Origin: Nomia melanderi
Lineage: Eukaryota; Arthropoda; Insecta; Hymenoptera; Halictidae
Direction: 5' to 3'
Assembly: GCF_051020985.1 (NCBI RefSeq)
Contig: NW_027475147.1
Coordinates: forward strand, 434,001 to 498,000
DNA: 64,000 nucleotides
The position numbers and the translations under genes are program-made. How positions within the stretch are numbered: position 1 is the stretch's first letter; each line of letters begins with the position of its first letter. Below are positions 23,701 to 36,400 of the stretch, one piece after another. The notes under the pieces were generated by a model, which saw only the letters and a list, made by a program, of their open reading frames with translations, ran no database searches and was not told the origin of the DNA.

Positions 23701-26411
23701 TATTGCGCTATCTCTAATAGCACCCGAGATATCACCAGATATATATTGGATTTTCCCCTGACCCTGAGTGTCCGGCCCCATGAGACTGTGGTTTTCTCGG
23801 CCCCTGGTGGTCCGAGGTCGTTCCCGGTGCCCAGATTCATGCGCCAGGGCCTCCTACAGACAATGCACTTTGATTTATTGCGCTATCTGTAATAGCACCC
23901 GAGATATCACCAGATATATATTGGATTTTCCCCTGACGCTGAGTGTCCGGCCCCATGAGACTGTGGTTTTCTCGGCCCCTAGTGGTCCGAGGTCGTTCCC
24001 GCTGCACAGATTCGTGCGCCAGGGCCTCCTACGGACAATGCACTTTGATTTATTGCGCTATCTGTAATAGCACCCGAGATATCACCAGATATATATTGGA
24101 TTTTTCACTGACCCTGAGTGTCCGGCCCCATGAGACGGTGGTTTTCTCGGCCCCTGGTGGTCCGAGGTCGTTCCTGCTGCACAGATTCGTGCGCCAGGGC
24201 CTCCTACGGACAATGCACTTTGATTTATTGCGCTATCTGTAATAGCACCAGAGATATCACCAGATATATATTGGATTTTACCCTGACCCTGAGTGTCCGG
24301 CCCCATGAGACTGTGGTTTACTCGGCCCCTGGTGGTCCGAGGTCGTTCCCGTTGCACAGATTCATGCGCCAGGGCCTCCTGCAGATAATTCACTTTGGTT
24401 TATTGCGCTATCTCTAATAGCACCCGAGATATCACCAGATATATATTGGATTTTCCCCTGACCCTGAGTGTCCGGCCCCATGAGACTGTGGGTTTCTCGG
24501 CCCCTGGTGGTCCGAGGTCGTTCCCGCTGCACAGATTCATGCGTCAGGGCCTCCTACAGACAATGCACTTTGATTTATTGCGCTATCTGTAATTGCACCC
24601 GAGATATCGCCAGATATATATTGGATATTTCCCTCACCCTGAGTGTCCAGCCCCATGAGACGGTGGTTTTCTCGGCCCCTGGTGGACCGAGGTCGTTCCC
24701 ACTGCACAGATTCATGCGCCAGTGCCTCCTGCAGATAATGCACTTTGGTTTATTGCGCTATCTCTAATAGTTCCCGAGATATCACCAGATATATATTGGA
24801 TTTTTCCCTGACCCTGAGTGTCTGGCCCCATGAGACTGCGGTTTTCTCGGCCCCTGGTGGTCCGAGGTCGTTCCCGCTGCACAGATTCAGGCGCCAGGGC
24901 GTCCTGCAGATAATTCACTTTGGTTTATTGCGCTATCTTTAATAGCACCCGAGATATCACCAGATATATATTGGATTTTCCCCTGACCCTGAGTGTCCGG
25001 CCCCATGAGACGGTGGTTTTCTCGGCCCCTGGTGGTCCTAGGTCGTTCCCGCTGCACAGATGCATGCGCCAGGACCTCCTGCAGATAATTCACTTTGGTT
25101 TATTGCGCTATCTCTAATAGTTCCCGAGATATCACCAGATATATATTGGATTTTTCCCTGACCCTGAGTGTCTGGCCCCATGAGACTGCGGTTTTCTCGG
25201 CCCCTGGTGGTCCGAGGTCGTTCCCGCTGCACAGATTCAGGCGCCAGGGCGTCCTGCAGATAATTCACTTTGGTTTATTGCGCTATCTTTAATAGCACCC
25301 GAGATATCACCAGATATATATTGGATTTTTCCCTGAACCTGAGTGTCCGGCCCCATGAGACGGTGGTTTTCTCGGCCCCTGGTGGTCCTAGGTTGTTCCC
25401 GCTGCACAGATGCATGCGCCAGGACCTCCTGCAGATAATTCACTTTGGTTTATTGCGCTGTATCTAATAGCACCCGAGATATCACCAGATATATATTGGA
25501 TTTTTCACTGACCCTGAGTGTCCGGCCCCATGAGACGGTGGTTTTCTCGGCCCCTGGTGGTCCGAGGTCGTTGCTGCTGCACAGATTCGTGCGCCAGGGC
25601 CTCCTACGGACAATGCACTTTGATTTATTGCGCTATCTGTAATAGCACCAGAGATATCACCAGATATATATTGGATTTTACCCTGACCCTCAGTGTCCGG
25701 CCCCATGAGACTGTGGTTTACTCGGCCCCTGGTGGTCCGAGGTCGTTCCCGTTGCACAGATTCATGCGCCAGGGCCTCCTGCAGATAATTCACTTTGGTT
25801 TATTGCGCTATCTCTAATAGCACCCGAGATATCACCAGATATATATTGGATTTTCCCCTGACCCTGAGTGTCCGGCCCCATGAGGCTGTGGTTTTCTCGG
25901 CACCTGGTGGTCCGAGGTCGTTCCCGCTGCACAGATTCATGCGTCAGGGCCTCCTACAGACAATGCACTTTGATTTATTGCGCTATCTGTAATTGCACCC
26001 GAGATATCGCCAGATATATATTGGATATTTCCCTCACCCTGAGGGTCCAGCCCCATGAGACGGTGGTTTTCTCGGCCCCTGGTGGACCGAGGTCGTTCCC
26101 ACTGCACAGATTCATGCGCCAGTGCCTCCTGCAGATAATGCACTATGGTTTATTGCGCTATCTCTAATAGCACCCGAGATATCACCAGATATATATTGGA
26201 TTTTTCCCTGACCCTGAGTGTCTGGCCCCATGAGACTGCGGTTTTCTCGGCCCCTGGTGGTCCGAGGTCGTTCCCGCTGCACAGATTCAGGCGCCAGGGC
26301 GTCCTGCAGATAATTCACTTTGGTTTATTGCGCTATCTTTAATAGCACCCGAGATATCACCAGATATATATTGGATTTTTCCCTGAACCTGAGTGTCCGG
26401 CCCCATGAGAC

Positions 26412-26695
26412 TGTGGTTTTCTCGGCCCCTGGTGGTCCGAGGTCGTTCCCGCTGCACAGATTCGTGTGCCAGGGCCTCCTACAGACAATGCACTTTGATT
26501 TATTGCGCTATCTGTAATAGCACCAGAGATATCACCAGATATATATTGGATTTTTCCCTGACCCTGAGTGTCCGACCCCATGAGACTGTGGTTTTCTCTG
26601 CCGATGTTGGTCCGAGGTCGTTCCCGCTGCACAGATTCATGCGCCAGGGCCTCCTACAGACAATGCACTTTGGTTTACTGCGCTATCTCGAATAG
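26412..26695 (+). repeat. Conversion-like patch in copy B of the 34-unit block
   Basis: Flanks on both sides match copy A at the expected spacing (5,949 bp before, 5,950 bp after). The patch instead matches about 21,162-21,445 of copy A and its copy B counterpart at about 27,112-27,395: CAGATTCGTGTGCCAGG, GCACCAGAGATATC, GTCCGACCCC, CTCTGCCGATGTTGG and TACTGCGCTATCTCGAATAG. Replacement without a change of register fits non-allelic gene conversion; a double exchange is the alternative. Confidence 0.85.
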
Positions 26696-28667
26696 CACCC
26701 GAGATATCACCAGATATATATTGGATTTTTCACTGACCCTGAGTGTCCGGCCCCATGAGACGGTGGTTTTCTCGGCCCCTGGTGGTCCGAGGTCGCTCCC
26801 GCTGCACAGATTCGTGCGCCAGGGCCTCCTACGGACAATGCACTTTGATTTATTGCGCTATCTGTAATAGCACCAGAGATATCACCAGATATATATTGGA
26901 TTTTACCCTGACCCTGAGTGTCCGGCCCCATGAGACTGTGGTTTACTCGGCCCCTGGTGGTCCGAGGTCGTTCCCGTTGCACAGATTCATGCGCCAGGGC
27001 CTCCTGCAGATAATTCACTTTGGTTTATTGCGCTATCTCTAATAGCACCCGAGATATCACCAGATATATATTGGATTTTCCCCTGACCCTGTGTGTCCGG
27101 CCCCATGAGACTGTGGTTTTCTCGGCCCCTGGTGGTCCGAGGTCGTTCCCGCTGCACAGATTCGTGTGCCAGGGCCTCCTACAGACAATGCACTTTGATT
27201 TATTGCGCTATCTGTAATAGCACCAGAGATATCACCAGATATATATTGGATTTTTCCCTGACCCTGAGTGTCCGACCCCATGAGACTGTGGTTTTCTCTG
27301 CCGATGTTGGTCCGAGGTCGTTCCCGCTGCACAGATTCATGCGCCAGGGCCTCCTACAGACAATGCACTTTGGTTTACTGCGCTATCTCGAATAGTACCC
27401 GAGATATCACCAGATATATATTGGATTTTTCCCTGACCCTGAGTGTCCGGCCCCATGAGACTGTGGTTGTCTCCGCCCCTGGTGGTCCGAGGTCGTTCCC
27501 GCTGCACTGATTCATGCGCCAGGGCCTCCTGCAGATTATTCACTTTGGTTTATTGCGCTATCTCTAATAGCACCCAAGATATCGCCAGATATATATTAGA
27601 TTTTTCCCTGACCCTGAGTGTCCGGCCCCATGAGACTGTGGTTTTCTCGGCCCCTGGTGGTCCGAGGTCGTTCCCGTTGCACTGTTTCATGCGCCAGGGC
27701 CTCCTGCAGATAATTCACTTTGGTTTCTTGCGCTATCTCTAATAGCACCCGAGATATCACCAGATATATATTGGATTTTCCCCTGACCCTGAGTGTCCGG
27801 CCCCATGAGACTGTGATTTTCTCGGACCCTGGTAGTCCGAGGTGATTCCCGCTGCACAGATTCATGCGCCAGGGCCTCCTACAGACAATGCTCTTTGATT
27901 TATTGCGCTATCTGTAATAGCACCCGAGATATCACCAGATATATATTGGATTTTTCACTGACCCTGAGTGCCCGGCCCCATGAGACGGTGGTTTGCTCGG
28001 CCCCTGGTGGTCCGAGGTCGTTCCCGCTGTACAGATTCATGCGCCAGGGCCTCCTACAGACAATGCACTTTGATTTATTGCGCTATATGTAATAGCACCC
28101 GAGATATCACCAGATATATATTGGATTTTACCCTGACCCTGAGTGTCCGGCCCCATGAGACGGTGGTTGTCTCGGCCCCTGGTGGTCCGAGGTCGTTCCC
28201 GCAGCACAGATTCATGCGCCAGGGCCTCCTGCAGATCATTCACTTTGGTTTATTGCGCTATCTCTAATAGCACCCAAGATATCACCAGATATATATTGGA
28301 TTTTTCCCTGACCCTGAGTGTCCGAACCCATGAGACTGTGGTTTTCTCAGCCGATGTTGGTCCGAGGTGGTTCCCGCTGCACAGATTCATGCGCCAGGGC
28401 CTCCTACAGACAATGCACTTTGATTTATTGCGCTATCTCTATTAGCACCCGAGATATCACCAGATATATATTGGATTTTTCCGTGACCCTTAGTGTCCGT
28501 CCCCATGAGACGGTGGTTTTCTCGGTCCGTGGTGGTCCGAGGTCGTTCCCGCTGCACAGATTCATGCGCCAGGGCCTCCCGCAGACAAAGTACTTTGATT
28601 TATTGCGCTATCTGTAATAGCACCCGAGATATCACCAGATATATATTGGATTTTTCACTGACCCTGA

Positions 28668-31600
28668 GTGCCCGGCCCCATGAGACGGTGGTTTTCTCGG
28701 CCCCTGGTGGTCCGAGGTCGTTCCCGCTGTACAGATTCATGCGCCAGGGCCTCCTACAGACAATGCACTTTGATTTATTGCGCTATATGTAATAGCACCC
28801 GAGATATCACCAGATATATATTGGATTTTACCCTGACCCTGAGTGTCCGGCCCCATGAGACCGTGGTTTTCTCGGCCACTGGTTGTCCGAGGTCGTTGCC
28901 GCTGCACAGATTCATGCGACAGGCCCTCCCGCAGTCAATGCACTTTGATTTATCGCACTATCTCTAATGACACCCGAGATATCACCAGATATATAATGGA
29001 TTTTTCCCTGACCCTGAGTGTCCGGCCCCATGAGACGGCGGTTTTCTTGGCCCCTGGTGGTCCGAGGTCGTTCCCGCTGCACACAAGCATGCGCCAGGGC
29101 ATCCTGCAGATAATTCACTTTGGTTTATTGCGCTATCTGTAATAGCACCCGAGATATCATCAGATATATATTGGATTTTCCCCTGACCCTGAGTGTCCGG
29201 CCCCATGAGACGGTGGTTTTCTCGGCCCCTGGTGGTCCGAGGTCGTTCCCGCTGCCCAGATTCATGCGCCAGGGCCTCCTGCAGATAATTCACTTTGGTT
29301 TATTGCGCTGTATCTAATAGCACCCGAGATATCACCAGATATATATTGGATTTTCCCCTGACCCTAAGTGTCCGGCCCCATGAGACTGTGGTTTTCTCGG
29401 CCCCTGGTGGTCCGAGGTCGTTCCCGCTGCCCAGATTCATGCGCCAGGGCCTCCTACAGACAATGCACTTTCATTTATTGCGCTATCTGTAATAGCACCC
29501 GAGATATCACCAGATATATATTGGATTTTCCACTGACCCTGAGTGTCCGGCCCCATGAGACGGTGGTTTTCTCGGCCCCTGGTGGTCCGAGGTGGTTCCC
29601 GCTGCCCAGATTCATGCGCCAGGGCTTCCTACAGACAATGCACTTTGATTTATTGCGCTATCTCTAATAGCACCCGAGATATCACCAGATATATATTGGA
29701 TTTTCCCCTGACGCTGAGTGTCCGGCCCCATGAGACTGTGGTTTTCTCGGCCCCTGGTGGTCCGAGGTCGTTCCCGCTGCACAGATTCGTGCGCCAGGGC
29801 CTCCTACGGACAATGCACTTTGATTTATTGCGCTATCTGTAATAGCACCCGAGATATCACCAGATATATATTGGATTTTTCACTGACCCTGAGTGTCCGG
29901 CCCCATGAGACGGTGGTTTTCTCGGCCCCTGGTGGTCCGAGGTCGCTCCCGCTGCACAGATTCGTGCGCCAGGGCCTCCTACGGACAATGCACTTTGATT
30001 TATTGCGCTATCTGTAATAGCACCAGAGATATCACCAGATATATATTGGATTTTACCCTGACCCTGAGTGTCCGGCCCCATGAGACTGTGGTTTACTCGG
30101 CCCCTGGTGGTCCGAGGTCGTTCCCGTTGCACAGATTCATGCGCCAGGGCCTCCTGCAGATAATTCACTTTGGTTTATTGCGCTATCTCTAATAGCACCC
30201 GAGATATCACCAGATATATATTGGATTTTCCCCTGACCCTGTGTGTCCGGCCCCATGAGACTGTGGTTTTCTCGGCCCCTGGTGGTCCGAGGTCGTTCCC
30301 GCTGCACAGATTCGTGTGCCAGGTCCTCCTACAGACAATGCACTTTGATTTATTGCGCTATCTGTAATAGCACCAGAGATATCACCAGATATATATTGGA
30401 TTTTTCCCTGACCCTGAGTGTCCGACCCCATGAGACTGTGGTTTTCTCTGCCGATGTTGGTCCGAGGTCGTTCCCGCTGCACAGATTCATGCGTCAGGGC
30501 CTCCTACAGACAATGCACTTTGGTTTACTGCGCTATCTCGAATAGTACCCGAGATATCACCAGATATATATTGGATTTTTCCCTGACCCTGAGTGTCCGG
30601 CCCCATGAGACTGTGGTTGTCTCCGCCCCTGGTGGTCCGAGGTCGTTCCCGCTGCACAGATTCATGCGCCAGGGCCTCCTGCAGATTATTCACTTTGGTT
30701 TATTGCGCTATCTCTAATAGCACCCAAGATATCGCCAGATATATATTAGATTTTTCCCTGACCCTGACTGTCCGGCCCCATGAGACTGTGGTTTTCTCGG
30801 CCCCTGGTGGTCCGAGGTCGTTCCCGTTGCACTGTTTCATGCGCCAGGGCCTCCTGCAGATAATTCACTTTGGTTTCTTGCGCTATCTCTAATAGCACCC
30901 GAGATATCACCAGATATATATTGGATTTTCCCCTGACCCTGAGTGTCCGGCCCCATGAGACTGTGATTTTCTCGGACCCTGGTAGTCCGAGGTGATTCCC
31001 GCTGCACAGATTCATGCGCCAGGGCCTCCTACAGACAATGCTCTTTGATTTATTGCGCTATCTGTAATAGCACCCGAGATATCACCAGATATATATTGGA
31101 TTTTTCACTGACCCTGAGTGCCCGGCCCCATGAGACGGTGGTTTGCTCGGCCCCTGGTGGTCCGAGGTCGTTCCCGCTGTACAGATTCATGCGCCAGGGC
31201 CTCCTACAGACAATGCACTTTGATTTATTGCGCTATATGTAATAGCACCCGAGATATCACCAGATATATATTGGATTTTACCCTGACCCTGAGTGTCCGG
31301 CCCCATGAGACGGTGGTTGTCTCGGCCCCTGGTGGTCCGAGGTCCTTCCCGCTGCACAGATTCATGCGCCAGGGCCTCCTGCAGATCATTCACTTTGGTT
31401 TATTGCGCTATCTCTAATAGCACCCAAGATATCACCAGATATATATTGGATTTTTCCCTGACCCTGAGTGTCCGACCCCATGAGACTGTGGTTTTCTCTG
31501 CCGATGTTGGTCCGAGGTCGTTCCCGCTGCACAGATTCATGCGCCAGGGCCTCCTACAGACAATGCACTTTGGTTTACTGCGCTATCTCGAATAGTACCC

Positions 31601-33460
31601 GAGATATCACCAGATATATATTGGATTTTTCCCTGACCCTGAGTGTCCGGCCCCATGAGACTGTGGTTGTCTCCGCCCCTGGTGGTCCGAGGTCGTTCCC
31701 GCTGCACAGATTCATGCGCCAGGGCCTCCTGCAGATTATTCACTTTGGTTTATTGCGCTATCTCTAATAGCACCCAAGATATCGCCAGATATATATTAGA
31801 TTTTTCCCTGACCCTGACTGTCCGGCCCCATGAGACTGTGGTTTTCTCGGCCCCTGGTGGTCCGAGGTCGTTCCCGTTGCACTGTTTCATGCGCCAGGGC
31901 CTCCTGCAGATAATTCACTTTGGTTTCTTGCGCTATCTCTAATAGCACCCGAGATATCACCAGATATATATTGGATTTTCCCCTGACCCTGAGTGTCCGG
32001 CCCCATGAGACTGTGATTTTCTCGGACCCTGGTAGTCCGAGGTGATTCCCGCTGCACAGATTCATGCGCCAGGGCCTCCTACAGACAATGCTCTTTGATT
32101 TATTGCGCTATCTGTAATAGCACCCGAGATATCACCAGATATATATTGGATTTTTCACTGACCCTGAGTGCCCGGCCCCATGAGACGGTGGTTTGCTCGG
32201 CCCCTGGTGGTCCGAGGTCGTTCCCGCTGTACAGATTCATGCGCCAGGGCCTCCAACAGACAATGCACTTTGATTTATTGCGCTATATGTAATAGCACCC
32301 GAGATATCACCAGATATATATTGGATTTTACCCTGACCCTGAGTGTCCGGCCCCATGAGACGGTGGTTGTCTCGGCCCCTGGTGGTCCGAGGTCCTTCCC
32401 GCTGCACAGATTCATGCGCCAGGGCCTCCTGCAGATCATTCACTTTGGTTTATTGCGCTATCTCTAATAGCACCCAAGATATCACCAGATATATATTGGA
32501 TTTTTCCCTGACCCTGAGTGTCCGAACCCATGAGACTGTGGTTTTCTCAGCCGATGTTGGTCCGAGGTGGTTCCCGCTGCACAGATTCATGCGCCAGGGC
32601 CTCCTACAGACAATGCACTTTGATTTATTGCGCTATCTCTAATGGCACCCGAGATATCACCAGATATATATTGGATTTTTCCGTGACCCTTAGTGTCCGT
32701 CCCCATGAGACGGTGGTTTTCTCGGTCCGTGGTGGTCCGAGGTCGTTCCCGCTGCACAGATTCATGCGCCAGGGCCTCCCGCAGACAAAGTACTTTGATT
32801 TATTGCGCTATCTGTAATAGCACCCGAGATATCACCAGATATATATTGGATTTTTCACTGACCCTGAGTGCCCGGCCCCATGAGACGGTGGTTTTCTCGG
32901 CCCCTGGTGGTCCGAGGTCGTTCCCGCTGTACAGATTCATGCGCCAGGGCCTCCTACAGACAATGCACTTTGATTTATTGCGCTATATGTAATAGCACCC
33001 GAGATATCACCAGATATATATTGGATTTTACCCTGACCCTGAGTGTCCGGCCCCATGAGACGGTGGTTTTCTCGGCCCCTGGTGGTCCGAGGTCGTTGCC
33101 GCTGCACAGATTCATGCGACAGGCCCTCCCGCAGTCAATGCACTTTGATTTATCGCACTATCTCTAATGACACCCGAGATATCACCAGATATATAATGGA
33201 TTTTTCCCTGACCCTGAGTGTCCGGCCCCATGAGACGGCGGTTTTCTTGGCCCCTGGTGGTCCGAGGTCGTTCCCGCTGCACACAAGCATGCGCCAGGGC
33301 ATCCTGCAGATAATTCACTTTGGTTTATTGCGCTATCTGTAATAGCACCCGAGATATCATCAGATATATATTGGATTTTCCCCTGACCCTGAGTGTCCGG
33401 CCCCATGAGACGGTGGTTTTCTCGGCCCCTGGTGGTCCGAGGTCGTTCCCGCTGCACAGA
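28668..33460 (+). repeat. 24-unit (4,200-bp) repeat and third copy of a 20.8-22.9 kb segment
   Basis: About 28,668-29,215 recurs at 32,868-33,415 (shared marks CGACAGGCCCTCCCGCAGTC, TTATCGCACTATCTCTAATG, ATATATAATGG, TTTTCTTGGCCCC, GCACACAAGCATGCGCC). Between them, 29,857-31,430 matches 20,757-22,330 at 9,100 bp, and about 32,518-33,010 matches 22,368-22,860 at 10,150 bp. The difference of 1,050 bp is an internal 6-unit duplication. The segment 29,120-29,850 holds ordinary units, one ending GCGCTGTATCTAATAG. Confidence 0.88.
30382..32525 (+). repeat. 6-unit tandem duplication, 1,050-bp period
   Basis: About 30,382-31,431 is followed by its copy at 31,432-32,481, with identity continuing to about 32,525. 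Shared marks are CTCTGCCGATGTTGG, TACTGCGCTATCTCGAATAG, GTTGTCTCCGCCCC, GATATCGCCAGATATATATT, CTGACTGTCCGG, TTGCACTGTTTCATGCG, CGGACCCTGGTAGTCCGAGG and GCTATATGTAATAG. A private change in copy 2 is CTCCAACAGACA for CTCCTACAGACA. The other copies of this region at 20.8-22.9 and 26.7-28.8 kb have only one such 6-unit segment, so the duplication happened here. Confidence 0.93.
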
Positions 33461-33488
33461 TTCATGCGCCAGGGCCTCCTACAGACAA

Positions 33489-36400
33489 TTCAATTTGGTT
33501 TATTGCGCTATCTCTAATAGCAGCCGAGATATCACCAGATATATATTGGATTTTCCCCTGAACCTGTGTGTCCGGCCCCATGAGACTGTGGTTTTCTCGG
33601 CCCCTGGTGGTCAGAGGTCGTTCCCGCTGCACAGATTCATGCATCAGGGCCTCCTACAGACAATGCACTTTGATTTATTGCGCTATCTGTAATAGCACCC
33701 GAGATATCACCAGATATATATTGGATTTTTCACTGACCCTGAGTGTCCGGCCCCATGAGACGGTGGTTTTCTCGGCCCCTGGTGGTCCGAGGTCGTTCCC
33801 GCTGCACAGACTCGTGCGCCAGGGCCTCCTACAGACAATGCACTTTGATTTATTGCACTATCTGTAATAGCACCAGAGATATCACCAGATATATATTGGA
33901 TTTTACCCTGACCCTGAGTGTCCGGCCCCATGAGACGGTGCTTGTCTCGGCCCCTGGAGGTCCGAGGACGTTCCCGCAGCACAGATTCATGCGGCAGTGC
34001 CTCCTGCAGATAATTCACTTTGGTTTACTGCGCTATCTCTAATAGTACCCGAGATATCACCAGATATATATTGGATTTTTCCCTGACCCTGAGTGTCCGA
34101 CCCCATGAGACTGTGGTTTTCTCTGCCGATGTTGGTCCGAGGTCGTTCCCGCTGCACAGATTCATGCGCCAGGGCCTCCTACAGACAATGCACTTTGGTT
34201 TACTGCGCTATCTCGAATAGTACCCGAGATATCACCAGATATATATTGGATTTTTCCCTGACCCTGAGTGTCCGGCCCCATGAGACTGTGGTTGTCTCGG
34301 CCCCTGGTGGTCCGAGGTCGTTCCCGTTGCACTGTTTCATGCGCCAGGGCCTCCTGCAGATAATTCACTTTGGTTTCTTGCGCTATCTCTAATAGCACCC
34401 GAGATATCACCAGATATATATTGGATTTTCCCCTGACCCTGAGTGTCCGGCCCCATGAGACTGTGATTTTCTCGGACCCTGGTAGTCCGAGGTGATTCCC
34501 GCTGCACAGATTCATGCGCCAGGGCCTCCTACAGACAATGCACTTTGATTTATTGCGCTATATGTAATAGCACCCGAGATATCACCAGATATATATTGGA
34601 TTTTACCCTGACCCTGAGTGTCCGGCCCCATGAGACGGTGGTTGTCTCGGCCCCTGGTGGTCCGAGGTCGTTCCCGCTGCACAGATTCATGCGCCAGGGC
34701 TTCCTGCAGATCATTCACTTTGGTTTATTGCGCTATCTCTAATAGCACCCAAGATATCACCAGATATATATTGGATTTTTCCCTGACCCTGAGTGTCCGA
34801 ACCCATGAGACTGTGGTTTTCTCAGCCGATGTTGGTCCGAGGTGGTTCCCGCTGCACAGATTCATGCGCCAGGGCCTCCTACAGACAATGCACTTTGATT
34901 TATTGCGCTATCTCTAATAGCACCCGAGATATCACCAGATATATATTGGATTTTTCCGTGACCCTTAGTGTCCGTCCCCATGAGACGGTGGTTTTCTCGG
35001 TCCGTGGTGGTCCGAGGTCGTTCCCGCTGCACAGATTCATGCACCAGGGCCTCGTACAGACAATGCACATTGATTTATTGCGCTATTTGTAATAGCACCC
35101 GAGATATCACCAGATATATATTGGATTTTTCCCTGACCATGAGTGTCCGGCCCCATGAGCCCGTGGTTTTCTCGGCCCCTGGTTGTCCGAGGTCGTTGCC
35201 GCTGCACAGATTCATGCGACAGGCCCTCCCGCAGACAATGCGCTTTGATTTATCGCGCTATCTGTAATAGCACCCGAGATATCACCAGATAAATATTGGT
35301 TTTTTCCCTGTCCCTGAGTGTCCGGCCCCATGAGACGGTGGTTTTCTCGGCCCCTGGTGGTCCGAGGTCGTTCCCGCTGCACAGATGCATTCGCCAGGGC
35401 CTCCTGCAGATAATTCACTTTCGTTTATTGCGCTATATCTAATAGCACCCGAGATATCACCAGATATATATTGGATTTTCCCCTGACCCTGAGTGTCCGG
35501 CCCCATGAGACGGTGGTTTTCTCGGCCCCTGGTGGTCCGAGGTCGTTCCCGTTGCACTGTTTCATGCGCCAGGGCCTCCTGCAGATAATTCACTTTGGTT
35601 TCTTGCGCTATCTCTAATAGCACCCGAGATATCACCAGATATATATTGGATTTTCCCCTGACCCTGAGTGTCCGACCCCATGAGACTGTGGTTTTCTCTG
35701 CCGATGTTGGTCCGAGGTCGTTCCCGCTGCACAGATTCATGCGCCAGGGCCTCCTACAGACAATGCACTTTGGTTTACTGCGCTATCTCGAATAGTACCC
35801 GAGATATCACCAGATATATATTGGATTTTTCCCTGACCCTGAGTGTCCGGCCCCATGAGACTGTGGTTGTCTCGGCCCCTGGTGGTCCGAGGTCGTTCCC
35901 GTTGCACTGTTTCATGCGCCAGGGCCTCCTGCAGATAATTCACTTTGGTTTCTTGCGCTATCTCTAATAGCACCCGAGATATCACCAGATATATATTGGA
36001 TTTTCCCCTGACCCTGAGTGTCCGGCCCCATGAGACTGTGATTTTCTCGGACCCTGGTAGTCCGAGGTGATTCCCGCTGCACAGATTCATGCGCCAGGGC
36101 CTCCTACAGACAATGCACTTTGATTTATTGCGCTATATGTAATAGCACCCGAGATATCACCAGATATATATTGGATTTTACCCTGACCCTGAGTGTCCGG
36201 CCCCATGAGACGGTGGTTGTCTCGGCCCCTGGTGGTCCGAGGTCGTTCCCGCTGCACAGATTCATGCGCCAGGGCTTCCTGCAGATCATTCACTTTGGTT
36301 TATTGCGCTATCTCTAATAGCACCCAAGATATCACCAGATATATATTGGATTTTTCCCTGACCCTGAGTGTCCGAACCCATGAGACTGTGGTTTTCTCAG

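Larger units (their letters stand above)
16897..28860 (+). repeat. 34-unit higher-order repeat, 5,949-bp period, two tandem copies
   Basis: Copy A (about 16,897-22,845) is followed directly by copy B (about 22,846-28,860). The order of variants is the same throughout: CATGAGCCCGTGG, GAGGACGTTCCCG, CTCGGCACCTGG, CTCTGCCGATGTTGG, CGGTGCCCAG, CTCAGCCGATGTTGG, CGTGACCCTTAGTGTCCGTC and others. I noticed only a few substitutions, for example ATTAGACTG (17,489) against ATGAGACTG, CTACAGACA (17,029) against GTACAGACA, GTGGTTTTC near 18,538 against GTGGGTTTC, and CGTTCCTGC against CGTTGCTGC near 25,570. One segment of copy B (26,412-26,695) is replaced. Within each copy lies a nested 8-unit repeat. 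The similarity implies recent duplication; a collapsed or expanded assembly cannot be excluded from sequence alone. Confidence 0.94.

Noticed and set aside
35282..35740. Longest open frame seen (152 codons, minus strand)
   Set aside because: It spans about 2.6 satellite units, simply lacks a stop by chance substitutions, and its parts match the frames of neighbouring units.
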